A DNA stretch of 64,000 bases, taken from assembly GCF_006716345.1 (NCBI RefSeq), contig NZ_VFOX01000002.1:744001-808000 (forward strand). Direction: 5' to 3'. Positions 17,475-26,435 of the stretch are shown here, one piece after another. The notes beneath the pieces are model-generated. The model was not told the DNA's origin. It made no database searches and was given only the letters and a program-made list of their open reading frames with translations. Both the position numbers and the translations under genes were made by a program. Positions within the stretch are counted from its first letter, which is position 1. The number at the start of each line of letters is the position of its first letter. The stretch comes from Microbacterium saperdae. GTDB lineage: Bacteria; Actinomycetota; Actinomycetes; Actinomycetales; Microbacteriaceae.

Positions 17475-19085
17475 ATGGCGCAGCGCAGCAGTGGCAAGAG
17501 GTTCTTCGTGTGGGCCGCTCTCGCGGGCGTGATCGGCGGGGGCGTGTTCCTGGCGACGGCCGAGCTGTTCGCGTTGCTCTTCGCCCGAGCGGCCAGTCCG
17601 ATCCTCGCGGTGGGCGGCTTCGTGATCGACATCGTGCCGCAGCCGTTCAAGGAGTTCGCGATCGCCACCTTCGGCGAATACGACAAGATCGCGCTGCTCG
17701 CCGGCCTCGGACTCGCGGTGGTCATCGCCTCGGCGATCGCCGGCATCCTGCAGCTGGTGCGCCCGCCGCTCGGCGTGATCGCGCTGGTGATCGCGGGGGT
17801 GCTGTCCACGGTGGCGATCGTGACCAGGGCAGCGGTGACGCCGCTCGCGTTCGTGCCTCCGGTCCTCGGGACCATCGCCGGGTCGTTCATCCTCGTGCTC
17901 CTCATCCGTCGTCTGCGGGCATGGCGGGCATCCGTCGTCGCAGTGCGGACGGATGACACGACCGAGGCGCCGTCGGCCGATGTCGAACCCGTCGACGGTG
18001 CGACCGTCCGACCGGGCTTCGACCGTCGCCGCTTCTTCATGCTCACCGCGGTCGCGGGGGCATCCGCTCTCATCGTCGGCATCACGGCCCGCACGGTGAG
18101 CATGGCCGTGTCGTCGGTCGAGGCCATCCGCGGCGCGCTGAAGCTGCCGTCTCCGAAATCGAAGGTCGTGGTGCCGGAGGGCGCGGAACTCGACATCCCC
18201 GGGCTGAGCAAGCTGTTCACCCCGAACAAGGACTTCTATCGCGTCGACACCGCGCTCACCGTCCCCTCGATCGATCCGGAGACCTGGCGTCTCGTGATCG
18301 ACGGGATGGTCGACAAGCGCGTCGAGATGAGTTTCCAGGACATCCTCGACATGGGTCTGGACGAGTACGCGATCACGCTGACGTGCGTGTCGAACGAGGT
18401 CGGCGGCGAGCTCGTCGGCACTGCGAAGTGGCTCGGAGTGCCGCTGCGTGACGTGCTGAAGAAGGCCGGTGTGAAGTCGGGTGCCGACATGGTGCTCTCG
18501 CGCAGCGTCGACGGCTACACCGCGAGCACCCCGCTCTCGGCCTTGACCGACGACAACCTCGACGCGATCCTCGCGGTGGCCATGAACGGCGAGCCGCTGC
18601 CGCTCGAACACGGCTTCCCGGTGCGGATGGTCGTGCCGGGACTCTACGGCTACGTGTCGGCGACGAAGTGGCTCACCGAGCTCAAGGTCACGACGTTCGC
18701 CGACGACGAGGCCTACTGGACGCCCCGTGGCTACAGCGCGGAGGCGCCGATCAAGTTCGCCTCTCGCGTCGACACCCCCAAGCTCGGCGCGGCCGTCGAT
18801 GCGGGAAAGATCCCGATCGCCGGAGTCGCCTGGGCGCAGTCGGTCGGCATCGAGCGGGTCGAGGTGCGCATCGACGACGGCGACTGGGTTCCGGCCACCC
18901 TCTCGGCGCCGATCAACGACGACACCTGGGTGCAGTGGTTCATGGAATGGGACGCCACTCCCGGCACCCACTACGTCGCCGTGCGCGCGGTGAACAAGAA
19001 CGGCGACCTGCAGATCGAGGAACGAGCGCCGATCGCACCGAACGGGTCGTCCGGTTGGCAGCGCTCGCTCATCCGGGTCACCTGA
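17475..19085 (+). CDS. membrane-anchored sulfite-oxidase-type molybdopterin oxidoreductase
   Basis: A 536-aa protein with an N-terminal membrane region of about four helices (residues 8-150), then FDRRRFFMLTAVAGAS, a twin-arginine-like signal-anchor, and a sulfite oxidase/YedY molybdopterin domain (about 240-420). The conserved Cys near residue 304 (LTCVSNEVGGELVGTAKWLG) is the expected Mo ligand. An Ig-like dimerisation domain forms the C-terminus. The electron-transfer substrate is unknown. AGGAG before ATG 17475 decides the start. It sits at the head of the Moco biosynthesis genes, which would supply its cofactor. Confidence 0.85.
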   Translation: MAQRSSGKRFFVWAALAGVIGGGVFLATAELFALLFARAASPILAVGGFVIDIVPQPFKEFAIATFGEYDKIALLAGLGLAVVIASAIAGILQLVRPPLGVIALVIAGVLSTVAIVTRAAVTPLAFVPPVLGTIAGSFILVLLIRRLRAWRASVVAVRTDDTTEAPSADVEPVDGATVRPGFDRRRFFMLTAVAGASALIVGITARTVSMAVSSVEAIRGALKLPSPKSKVVVPEGAELDIPGLSKLFTPNKDFYRVDTALTVPSIDPETWRLVIDGMVDKRVEMSFQDILDMGLDEYAITLTCVSNEVGGELVGTAKWLGVPLRDVLKKAGVKSGADMVLSRSVDGYTASTPLSALTDDNLDAILAVAMNGEPLPLEHGFPVRMVVPGLYGYVSATKWLTELKVTTFADDEAYWTPRGYSAEAPIKFASRVDTPKLGAAVDAGKIPIAGVAWAQSVGIERVEVRIDDGDWVPATLSAPINDDTWVQWFMEWDATPGTHYVAVRAVNKNGDLQIEERAPIAPNGSSGWQRSLIRVT

Positions 19086-19126
19086 GGCCGGTGCGCGGCC
19101 GCCCGCGCGGGCCTAGGGTGGGAGCC

Positions 19127-19615
19127 ATGACGCCGCTCCCCGCACTCGTGATCACCGTCTCGGACCGATCATTCGCGGGTGAGCGCGAAGACCGCGGAGG
19201 CCCGATCGCCGTCGGACTGCTGCGGGACGCCGGGTGGCACTGCCCGGATGCCGAGATCATCGCCGACGGAGAGAGCTCGGTGGCGGATGCGCTGCGCCGA
19301 GCGCTCGCCCGTGGCATCCGACTGGTGCTGACCACCGGGGGGACCGGTGTCGGCCCCCGAGACCTGACGCCGGAGGGCACCCGGAGGGTGATCACCCGTG
19401 AGATCCCCGGGATCGCCGAGGAGCTGCGCCGCAGCGGCCTCGCCGACACCCCGCTGTCTGTGCTGTCGCGGGGGCTGGCCGGCATCGTCGACCCGGCCAG
19501 CATGCTCGTGGTGAATCTTCCCGGTTCGCCCCGTGCCGTGGCATCCGGCGTACCCGTGGTGCTCGGCGTCGCCGGGCACATCCTGGACCAGGTGGAGGGC
19601 GGAGATCACTCATGA
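19127..19615 (+). CDS. molybdopterin adenylyltransferase (MogA/MoaB family)
   Basis: A 162-aa protein adenylating molybdopterin before Mo insertion. MoCF-domain motifs are visible: ITVSDRSFAGEREDRGGP at the N-terminus, LTTGGTGVGPRDLTPE in the middle and VVNLPGSPRAV near the end. MoaB and MogA cannot be separated by eye. TAGGGT (19114-19119) lies 7 nt before the ATG (leaderless). It overlaps moaE by 4 nt (ATGA). Confidence 0.9.
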   Translation: MTPLPALVITVSDRSFAGEREDRGGPIAVGLLRDAGWHCPDAEIIADGESSVADALRRALARGIRLVLTTGGTGVGPRDLTPEGTRRVITREIPGIAEELRRSGLADTPLSVLSRGLAGIVDPASMLVVNLPGSPRAVASGVPVVLGVAGHILDQVEGGDHS

Positions 19616-20046
19616 ACGATGTACGACTGGCCGCAGTGTCGGAGGAACGGCTCGATCTGGACACGCATCTCGCCGCGGTCGAGGACCCCAGGCTGGGCGC
19701 CGTGACGACGTTCGTCGGTCGGGTGCGTGACAACGATCCGGATGCCGCGACGCCCGTCGTCGGGCTCGAGTACAGCGCCCACCCGGATGCCGAGGCGACG
19801 CTGCGGCGCATCGCCGAGCAGGCCGGTGCCGGGGCGGATGCCCCCGCCGTGGTGGCCGTGAGTCATCGCATCGGACGCTTGGACGTCGGCGACGCTGCGG
19901 TCGTGATCGCGGTCGCCTCCGAGCACCGTGCCGAGGCGTTCGAGGTGTGCCGGGCGGTCATCGAGGCGATCAAGAGCGACCTGCCCGTGTGGAAGCGCCA
20001 GCTCGAGGTCGACGGGACCTCGTCGTGGAAGGGCATCGGCGGCTGA
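19612..20046 (+). CDS. moaE: molybdopterin synthase large subunit
   Basis: A 144-aa MoaE that, with MoaD, adds dithiolene sulfur to cyclic pyranopterin monophosphate. It has GAVTTFVGRVRDND, VVGLEYSAHPDAEATL, VAVSHRIGRLDVGDAAVVIAV and the catalytic-lysine region IKSDLPVWKRQ. Translationally coupled to mogA. It ends 28 nt from the convergent moaD. Confidence 0.94.
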   Translation: MNDVRLAAVSEERLDLDTHLAAVEDPRLGAVTTFVGRVRDNDPDAATPVVGLEYSAHPDAEATLRRIAEQAGAGADAPAVVAVSHRIGRLDVGDAAVVIAVASEHRAEAFEVCRAVIEAIKSDLPVWKRQLEVDGTSSWKGIGG

Positions 20047-20074
20047 GCCGAGGCGGCATCCGTCCGTCGCGCGG

Positions 20075-20308
20075 TCAGCCGCCCGCGAAGGGCGGGAGGA
20101 TGTCGATGAGCGCGGCGTCGTCGAGGGTGAGGTCGCCATCGGTGCGGACACCGTCGACCATGACCGCGCAGCGCGGCAGGATGTCTGCCAGCGCCGGATG
20201 CTCCGTCACGATCGCCGCGCGCAGTGCGACGAGCGAGACCTCGTGGCGCTGCTCGCTGTCGGTGCCTGCGGCCTCCGCCGCCGCGGCGAAGTAGCGCACG
20301 CGGGTCAT
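20075..20308 (-). CDS. moaD: molybdopterin synthase small subunit / sulfur carrier
   Basis: A 77-aa ubiquitin-like sulfur carrier ending in the required Gly-Gly (LIDILPPFAGG), which is adenylated by the MoeB-like protein and thiocarboxylated. Last gene of the minus-strand set moeB-moeA-moaC-moaD. Its ATG overlaps the moaC stop by 4 nt. Confidence 0.92.
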   Translation of the reverse strand: MTRVRYFAAAAEAAGTDSEQRHEVSLVALRAAIVTEHPALADILPRCAVMVDGVRTDGDLTLDDAALIDILPPFAGG

Positions 20309-20799
20309 CCGGCGTCCCCGGGAGCGGCTTCACCGGGACGCACCCAGTCGCCCGACCGACCGCCGGACTTCGCCACGATGCGCACGTCTTCGATCACGAC
20401 GGCGCGGTCGACGCCCTTGATCATGTCGACGATCGCCAGAGCCGTGACGGACACCGCCGTGAGGGCCTCCATCTCGACGCCGGTGCGGTCGGCGGTTCCC
20501 ACCGTCGCCTCGATGCGCACGCCGTCGTCGACGATCTCGAGTTCGACGCTCGCCCGGTGCACGCCGATCACGTGCGCCAGCGGCAGCAGCGAGGCGGTGG
20601 ACTTGGCCGCCTGGATGCCGGCGATGCGCGCCACGGCGAGCACGTCGCCCTTGGGCACGGTGCCGTCGCGGAGCGCCGTGATCACAGCGGTGCTGCAGCG
20701 CACGAAGCCGCGGGCGGTCGCCGTGCGGACGGTCGGCTGCTTCGCGGTCACGTCGACCATGTGGGCACGGCCGGCGGCATCGAGGTGAGGGAAGCTCAT
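20305..20799 (-). CDS. moaC: cyclic pyranopterin monophosphate synthase
   Basis: A 164-aa enzyme acting after MoaA to make cyclic pyranopterin monophosphate. It starts MSFPHLDAAGRAHMVDV and has AARIAGIQAAKSTASLLPLAH and VEMEALTAVSVTALAIVDMIK, all MoaC signatures. It overlaps moeA and moaD by 4 nt each. Confidence 0.95.
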   Translation of the reverse strand: MSFPHLDAAGRAHMVDVTAKQPTVRTATARGFVRCSTAVITALRDGTVPKGDVLAVARIAGIQAAKSTASLLPLAHVIGVHRASVELEIVDDGVRIEATVGTADRTGVEMEALTAVSVTALAIVDMIKGVDRAVVIEDVRIVAKSGGRSGDWVRPGEAAPGDAG

Positions 20800-22031
20800 C
20801 CCACCAGCATGACATCGATCGCGTCGCCCACGGCGACGGCCTCGACCTCGGCCGGGATGATCGCGAACGCCCGCGCCCTGGCCAGTCCGCCGGCCAGGTG
20901 CGATCCCGATCCACCCGCGGTCGCCGGGCGCACGGTCCGCGCCACGAGGTCGACGATCGCGGGGAGGTATTGGCGGCGGCCGGGAGGTGTGGTCCAGGCC
21001 GCGTCGGCGGTGAAGGACGCACGCGGCCGCTGGATCTCGGCACGCCCCTGCAGCGCGAGCAGGGCCGGGCGCACGAAGACCTCGAAGGACACCGCGACGC
21101 TCACCGGATTGCCCGGGAGCCCGAACACCAGAGCCCCGCTGCTCAGCACGCCGAAGGCCTGCGGTTTGCCCGGCTGCATCGCGACGCTCGCGAACTCGAC
21201 CTCGCCCTGACCGTCGAAGGCGCCGCGCACCGGCTCGTAGGCTCCGGCGCTCACGCCGCCCGTGAAGACGATCACATCGGCGCCGCGCGCGACGGCCTCG
21301 GCCGTGACGTCTCGCACGGCGTCGGGGTCATCCGGCACCCTCGCGACCAGCACGACGTCGGCGTCGGCATCGGCGACGAGCTGTTCGAGCAGCGGCCCGT
21401 TCGAGTCGGGGATGCGGCCGCGGGTGACCGGCTCACCGGGTGCGAGCAGTTCGCTCCCGGTCGACACCACGGCCACGCGGGGCGCGCGCGTCACGGACAC
21501 CTCGGCGACACCCGCGGCCACAGCCGCGGCGACCTGGAAGGCGCCCAGCCGCTCGCCGGTGCGCACGACCTCGTCGCCCGCGTGCAGGTCGGCGCCGCGT
21601 CGGCGCACGAACACACCGGGCTTCGCGGGCGCGTGCAGCACCCGCACCTCGTCGAGCGAATCGGCGAGCCCGCCTTCCGTGTCCTCGAACGGCACGATCA
21701 CGTCGGCGTCGGCAGGGGTGGGTGATCCGGTCATGATGCGGGCGGCCTCGCCGGCGCCCAGCGGCGGGTCGAGCGCGACGCCGGCGGGCAGATCGGCGAC
21801 CACCCGCAGGGTGACCGGGTTCTCCGCGGATGCCGCGGCGACATCGGCCGCGCGCACCGCGAAGCCGTCCATCGCCGAGTTGTCGAACAGCGGGATGTCG
21901 TGGGCGGCAGCGGCGGGCGAGGCGAGGGTGCGCCCTGCGGCATCGCGCACCCCGCGCGTCTCAGACGGAAGAACGCGCACGGCGTCCAGCACGCGCGCGA
22001 GCTGCTCCTCGACCGTGCGCCGGCCGGTCAT
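20796..22031 (-). CDS. moeA: molybdopterin molybdenumtransferase
   Basis: A 411-aa MoeA, which inserts molybdate into adenylylated molybdopterin. Domains are visible through NSAMDGFAVRAADV, RIMTGSPTPADADVIVPFE, VVSTGSELLAPGEP, VFTGGVSAGAYE, MQPGKPQAFG and FGLPGNPVSVAVSFE. ATG 22031 (MTGRRTVEEQ) overlaps the preceding moeB-like stop by 4 nt, which fixes the start; longer readings run into moeB. Confidence 0.94.
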   Translation of the reverse strand: MTGRRTVEEQLARVLDAVRVLPSETRGVRDAAGRTLASPAAAAHDIPLFDNSAMDGFAVRAADVAAASAENPVTLRVVADLPAGVALDPPLGAGEAARIMTGSPTPADADVIVPFEDTEGGLADSLDEVRVLHAPAKPGVFVRRRGADLHAGDEVVRTGERLGAFQVAAAVAAGVAEVSVTRAPRVAVVSTGSELLAPGEPVTRGRIPDSNGPLLEQLVADADADVVLVARVPDDPDAVRDVTAEAVARGADVIVFTGGVSAGAYEPVRGAFDGQGEVEFASVAMQPGKPQAFGVLSSGALVFGLPGNPVSVAVSFEVFVRPALLALQGRAEIQRPRASFTADAAWTTPPGRRQYLPAIVDLVARTVRPATAGGSGSHLAGGLARARAFAIIPAEVEAVAVGDAIDVMLVG

Positions 22032-22813
22032 GCGCGCACCTCCGTCGCCGCGGACGACGCCGCGCGGATCGCGATCTCGTGCTGGCGGGAGCTCAGCGCA
22101 TCGATCACGGCGAGCCGACCGAGCAGGGGTTCTCCGGCGCCGGTCACGAGCTTGATCACTTCGCCGGCCAGCATCCCGCCCACCTGCACGCACAGCGCCC
22201 CGAGCACTCCGACCTGCGCGCAGCTGGGCGGCTCGCCCTCGGTCCCTGGGGGGAAGAGATCGGCCAGCACGACCGGCTCACCCTGCGGCGGCGCCGACCA
22301 GAACACGGTGACCTGCGCATGCCACTCCTGCACGGCTCCCCATACCAGGGGCAGGCCGAGGGACTCGGCCGCCGTCGCGACGTCCCGCCGGGTGAGGAAG
22401 GAGTCACTCGTGTCGACCACGACATCCGCGCCGGTGAGCAGCCGTTCGGCGTTGGTGGCATCCAGGCGTTCGGGTACCTGCGTCACGATGGTCTGCGGGG
22501 CGAGCGCCGTGATGGCGCGGGCGGCCGACTCCGTCTTGCGCGTGCCGATGTCCTCGACGCGGTGCGCGAGCTGACGCTGAAGGTTCGTGAGCTCCACCAC
22601 GTCGTCGTCGATCACCGTGATCGAACCGACCCCCGCGGCGGCCAGACCGAGCAGCGCGGGGGAGCCGAGCCCGCCGGCGCCGATGATCGCGACGTGCGCG
22701 GCGCTCAGTCGGCGCTGGCCCTCTTCGCCGATGCCGGCGAGCACGGCGTGCCGGGCCGTGCGGACGAGTTCTTCCGGGTCCAGCGCGGGGGCGGGGGCGA
22801 CGAGGGGCTGCAT
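22028..22813 (-). CDS. MoeB/ThiF-type adenylyltransferase
   Basis: A 261-aa E1-like enzyme that should adenylate the MoaD C-terminus. IIGAGGLGSPALLGLAAAGVG (nucleotide binding), DDDVVELTNLQRQ and VVDTSDSFLTRR are classical. The two CxxC zinc pairs of Escherichia coli MoeB are absent, leaving only CAQVGVLGALC, and there is no C-terminal rhodanese domain, so the sulfur donor must be elsewhere. TACGCT (complement of 22820-22825) lies 6 nt before the ATG, so the four-gene Moco operon probably starts leaderless here. Confidence 0.88.
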   Translation of the reverse strand: MQPLVAPAPALDPEELVRTARHAVLAGIGEEGQRRLSAAHVAIIGAGGLGSPALLGLAAAGVGSITVIDDDVVELTNLQRQLAHRVEDIGTRKTESAARAITALAPQTIVTQVPERLDATNAERLLTGADVVVDTSDSFLTRRDVATAAESLGLPLVWGAVQEWHAQVTVFWSAPPQGEPVVLADLFPPGTEGEPPSCAQVGVLGALCVQVGGMLAGEVIKLVTGAGEPLLGRLAVIDALSSRQHEIAIRAASSAATEVRA

Positions 22814-22880
22814 GGGATCAGCGTATGCCCGCAGCCCGAAGGCGAGCCGGATGCGGCGTCCGGGAGGGCGACCGCGATCG

Positions 22881-23648
22881 CTACGCCGCCGCGGGGAGAC
22901 GCTCCTTCGCGCCGCGGATGACGAACGCGACCGAGATGAGCGCGGTGATCCCCGCGATCGCGTAGATGATCGTCCCGAAGCCCCCGAACGGGCCGGGGGT
23001 CCCATGGATGACGGCGAACGTCGAGAAGTCCCACAGCCCGTGCAGCAGCATGGCCCAGATCAGGCTGCCGGTGGTTCGACGCAGGATGTAGAAGATCGTG
23101 CCCCCCAGGAACGCCGCTCCCACCTGCTGCAGCGTCGGCAGCAGATCCTGACCGGAGAACGCGTTCATCAGGTGCATGAGCGCGAAAAGCGCGGAGGTCA
23201 GGAACCACACCCATCCTTCGCTGAGCCGGCTGCGCAACGCCGTGAGCAGAAGTCCCCGCGTCGTGAGCTCCTCGGTGAACCCGACGAGGATGAGCACGAC
23301 GGATGCGGCGAAGAACGCCGTGTCGAACGACCCCCAGTCGGTGGAGGCCAGGTTCACGAGCAACGCCACGGCCATGAGGATCGGGGCGATGATCGGCCAG
23401 CGGACGCTGCGCTTCTGTTCGAAGAGCGCGGGGCGCCACCACCCGAGCGCCGTGGTGGTGATCGCCAACAGGATCGCGGCGATGATCAGCGACAGCCCGG
23501 CGCCGAGGAACAGATTGCTCCCGCTCTCGCCCAGCGTGGTGTAACGGATGCCGCTCAGTCGCTGCACCACGAACACGACGACGACGTAGCCGACGTAGAT
23601 CGCCAGGCCGATCCACACCTTCGGACGCACCCTCAGAGTCTCGGTCAT
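22881..23648 (-). CDS. CPBP-family intramembrane metalloprotease
   Basis: A 255-aa membrane protein with about eight helices. The CPBP/Rce1-type catalytic motifs are present: EE-x3-R (VGFTEELTTRG), F-x3-H (FALMHLMNAF) and a C-terminal H-x3-D (LLHGLWDFST). The substrate is unknown; such proteases process membrane peptides or regulators. ATG 23648 is preceded at 7 nt by CAGGAT (leaderless). It is unrelated in function to its Moco neighbours. Confidence 0.85.
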   Translation of the reverse strand: MTETLRVRPKVWIGLAIYVGYVVVVFVVQRLSGIRYTTLGESGSNLFLGAGLSLIIAAILLAITTTALGWWRPALFEQKRSVRWPIIAPILMAVALLVNLASTDWGSFDTAFFAASVVLILVGFTEELTTRGLLLTALRSRLSEGWVWFLTSALFALMHLMNAFSGQDLLPTLQQVGAAFLGGTIFYILRRTTGSLIWAMLLHGLWDFSTFAVIHGTPGPFGGFGTIIYAIAGITALISVAFVIRGAKERLPAAA

Positions 23649-23746
23649 GGCGCCCATCCTGGCAGAATCCTCGCCCGCTCGCCCTCCCCGGGTGACGATT
23701 TTCGGGCGATGCGGGAGCGGGATCTCCGCACGCAGGGGCAGCCGCC

Positions 23747-25150
23747 TCAGCCGCGCGCGTCCGACATCGCAGCGAGCTGGGACGGGTGGGTGAGCCGCCA
23801 CCACTCGGACGGCTGGTCGATGCTTCCCTCGATCGCCACCGGAGCCGTGACGGTGTTCGGCCCGGCGGTCCAGGTGACGCTCCCCACGACCGTGCCGTCC
23901 TGGTACATCGGCGGGGTCTTGATATCCATGGTCACGGCGATCGGCGTGTCCGACCACGTGAAGATCGATGCCGCCTCGCCGACGACCAGTCGAGCGGCGG
24001 AGCCCCACGGCGTCGAGATCGTGCCCACTTCCTGGCCGGACGTCGCGAGCGGGACCTCGTGGAAGCCGGCGCGGATGCTGTCCAAGCTCGCGATCACGGC
24101 GGCGTTCACCGACTCGCGCGACGCTCCTCCGAGAAGGACGCCCGTCACCGCCAGCGGATCGGCTGCTCCCACATCGAGCGTCGCCGTGTACAGCAGGCAG
24201 TACGTGCCCTCGCCCAGCGTGCCGGTCTTCAACCCGGTGATCCCCGCAGTCCCGAGGAGCCCGTTGGTGTTGGAGAGCTGACCGGCACCGGGGAGGTCGA
24301 TCGACGAGGTCGCGACGATCTGAGCGATGGCCGGATGAGCGGCGGCGAGCTTGCCGATCGCCACGAGGTCGGCGGGTGTGCTCGTATTGCGCGGGCTGAT
24401 ACCGGTGGGTTCGGTGATCGTGGTGCCGGTGAGCCCGTGTGCGGAGAGCCAGGTGCGCGTCGCACCGAGGAACGCGTACTGCGATCCGAAGATCCGGGAC
24501 GACAGCGCCTCGGCGTAATTGCTCGCCGAAGGGATCAGCATGGCGGCCAGGGCGTCGTGCAGTGACATCGAGGTGCCCGTGGGCATGGGGGCGATGGTCG
24601 CGCCCTGCACGTAGTACCTGTCGTAGAGGTCGTGGTCGCTCTTGGTGAAGGTGATCGTGGGGCCCGGATCTTCCGCCGAGGCGAGCGGGACGGCGTCGAG
24701 GATGACCAATGCGGTGATGAGTTTCGTGATGCTCGCGATGGGTCGAGGGTCGCCGGTTCCGCTCGACGACCAGATCCCACTCGCCCCCTCGCCGAGATAC
24801 GCGTCCGCACCGGAGATGCTGATCGCCGAGGCGCCTTCCGAGGCGGTGGCGACGGTCGCGGCCTCGATGGCCGGGACCTGCGGCGTCTGCGTGGTCACCT
24901 CAGGAGGATCCACGGGGGCGGTGAGAGCCCACCCGACGTAGCCCCCGGACGCGGCCAGGAGCAGGACGAGACAGGCGGCGGTGATGATGAGCCCCCGGCG
25001 TCTGCGTGCTCTGCGCACCTCGGGGGCGATTCGCTCACGACGACCGGTGAACTCCTGCTCGTGGCTCATCAGCTCCGCGAAGTCGGACAGTCCGTCCCCC
25101 GGCTGGTCCGGTGCCGTCATCGAGGTCCCCTCACCGGTCGCTCCTGGCAT
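23747..25150 (-). CDS. D-alanyl-D-alanine carboxypeptidase (PBP5/DacA-like)
   Basis: A 467-aa membrane-anchored penicillin-binding serine peptidase trimming peptidoglycan stem peptides. A cytoplasmic tail (about 80 aa, RRARRRR) precedes one membrane helix, then the transpeptidase fold with SxxK (S140-ITK, in PIASITKL), SxN (PSASNYAEALS) and KTG (GLKTGTLGEG). ATG 25150 follows TACGGT (complement of 25158-25163) by 7 nt. The much longer in-frame reading through the modA region is spurious. Confidence 0.88.
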   Translation of the reverse strand: MPGATGEGTSMTAPDQPGDGLSDFAELMSHEQEFTGRRERIAPEVRRARRRRGLIITAACLVLLLAASGGYVGWALTAPVDPPEVTTQTPQVPAIEAATVATASEGASAISISGADAYLGEGASGIWSSSGTGDPRPIASITKLITALVILDAVPLASAEDPGPTITFTKSDHDLYDRYYVQGATIAPMPTGTSMSLHDALAAMLIPSASNYAEALSSRIFGSQYAFLGATRTWLSAHGLTGTTITEPTGISPRNTSTPADLVAIGKLAAAHPAIAQIVATSSIDLPGAGQLSNTNGLLGTAGITGLKTGTLGEGTYCLLYTATLDVGAADPLAVTGVLLGGASRESVNAAVIASLDSIRAGFHEVPLATSGQEVGTISTPWGSAARLVVGEAASIFTWSDTPIAVTMDIKTPPMYQDGTVVGSVTWTAGPNTVTAPVAIEGSIDQPSEWWRLTHPSQLAAMSDARG

Positions 25151-25258
25151 GAGGAACACCGTATCGCCGATGAGCGTCCACGGGGAGGAAAGATCGCGTG
25201 TGACGCAATTGCGGTGAATTTCGCGTGGAGCGTCCGCATCAGCGGTAGCCTCGGCAGT

Positions 25259-25651
25259 ATGCAGACCTACCGGATCGCTCGAGCCGCGCAACTGCTCGGC
25301 GTGAGCGACGACACCGTCCGCCGCTGGATCGAGCAGGGGCTGCTGCCCGTCACAGACGCCGTGCCGGCGGAGATCCCCGGTGATGCGATCGCGGCCCGAG
25401 CCGTGGCCGTCGCGGAAGAGGCGCAGATCGCCGATGACGTGCTCTCCAGCGCCCGCAACCGCTTCGTCGGCATCGTGACCCGCGTGCAGATCGACGGCCT
25501 GATGGCACAGGTCGACATCCAATCCGGACCGCACCGCGTGGTCTCGCTCATGTCGGCCGAGGCGGCCCGGGAGCTTCAGCTCGAGGTCGGCTCCCTCGCC
25601 ACCGCATCCGTCAAAGCGACCCAGGTCGTCGTCGAGGTCCCGAAAGGCTGA
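25259..25651 (+). CDS. HTH plus Mop (TOBE) molybdate-responsive regulator
   Basis: A 130-aa protein. Residues 1-55 form an excisionase/MerR-type helix-turn-helix (RIARAAQLLGVSDDTVRRWIEQG); residues about 62-130 are one molbindin (Mop/TOBE) domain (SSARNRFVGIVTRVQIDGLMAQV, LEVGSLATASVKATQVVVEV). This is the compact actinobacterial equivalent of ModE. It lies 1 nt before modA, so it likely binds molybdate and controls modABC and perhaps the Moco genes. TAGCCT (25246-25251) lies 7 nt before the ATG. Confidence 0.88.
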   Translation: MQTYRIARAAQLLGVSDDTVRRWIEQGLLPVTDAVPAEIPGDAIAARAVAVAEEAQIADDVLSSARNRFVGIVTRVQIDGLMAQVDIQSGPHRVVSLMSAEAARELQLEVGSLATASVKATQVVVEVPKG

Positions 25652-25652
25652 C

Positions 25653-26435
25653 ATGAACCGCACGCTCCGCCGCTCTGCCGTCGTCGTCCTCGCTGCCGTC
25701 GCCCTCGTCCTCGCCGGGTGCGCCGCCCCCGCAGGGGATGCCCCGTCCCCCTCGGCCACGGCGGAGCAGGGCACCGTGAGCGGCGAGCTCACGGTGTACG
25801 CCGCCGCATCCCTCAGCGGAGCGTTCGACGCGATCGCAGAGGCCTTCGTCGCGGAGAACCCGGATGTGAGCGTCAGCCCGGTGTACGACGGCTCATCGAC
25901 TCTGGTCACGCAGATCCTCGAGGGCGCCCCCGCCGACGTCTTCGCCTCGGCGGACGAGGCCAACATGGACAAGGCGGCGGATGTCGCGGTCGCCCCGACG
26001 CTGTTCGCCTCGAACACCCTCGTGATCGCGGTTCCGGCAGGCAACCCGGGCGGCGTCGAGACGCTGGCCGACCTGGCTGACGTGACCACGGTGCTGTGCG
26101 CCCCCGAAGTGCCGTGCGGGGCGGCATCCGCGAAGCTGCTCACGGCGGCGGGCGTCACGGTCGAGGCGGCGAGCCTCGAACAGAACGTGACGGCCGTGCT
26201 GACCAAGGTCGCGGCATCCGAAGCCGACGCAGGACTCGTGTACGCCACCGACGTGATCGGTCGCGAGGACGTCGAGGTGATCGTGCCGGACGGTGCCGGA
26301 GAGGTCGTCAACCACTACCCGATCGCCGCGCTCTCCGATGCCCCGAACGCGGAGGCCGCCGACGCGTTCGTGGCGTTCGTGCTGTCGGAGGCGGGTCAGA
26401 AGATCCTGGCGGACTTCGGGTTCGGGGCTCCGTGA
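25653..26435 (+). CDS. modA: molybdate ABC transporter substrate-binding lipoprotein
   Basis: A 260-aa lipoprotein with signal peptide and lipobox LAGC (Cys23). The mature part begins with GELTVYAAASLSGAFDAIAEAF and holds YDGSSTLVTQILEGAPADVFASAD, standard for ModA molybdate/tungstate-binding proteins. First transport gene of a modABC operon; its stop overlaps the modB GTG. Confidence 0.95.
   Translation: MNRTLRRSAVVVLAAVALVLAGCAAPAGDAPSPSATAEQGTVSGELTVYAAASLSGAFDAIAEAFVAENPDVSVSPVYDGSSTLVTQILEGAPADVFASADEANMDKAADVAVAPTLFASNTLVIAVPAGNPGGVETLADLADVTTVLCAPEVPCGAASAKLLTAAGVTVEAASLEQNVTAVLTKVAASEADAGLVYATDVIGREDVEVIVPDGAGEVVNHYPIAALSDAPNAEAADAFVAFVLSEAGQKILADFGFGAP

Noticed and set aside
25151..26311. 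N-terminal extension of the D,D-carboxypeptidase across the modA region
   Set aside because: It is antisense to modA and the Mop regulator; a good leaderless start lies at 25150.
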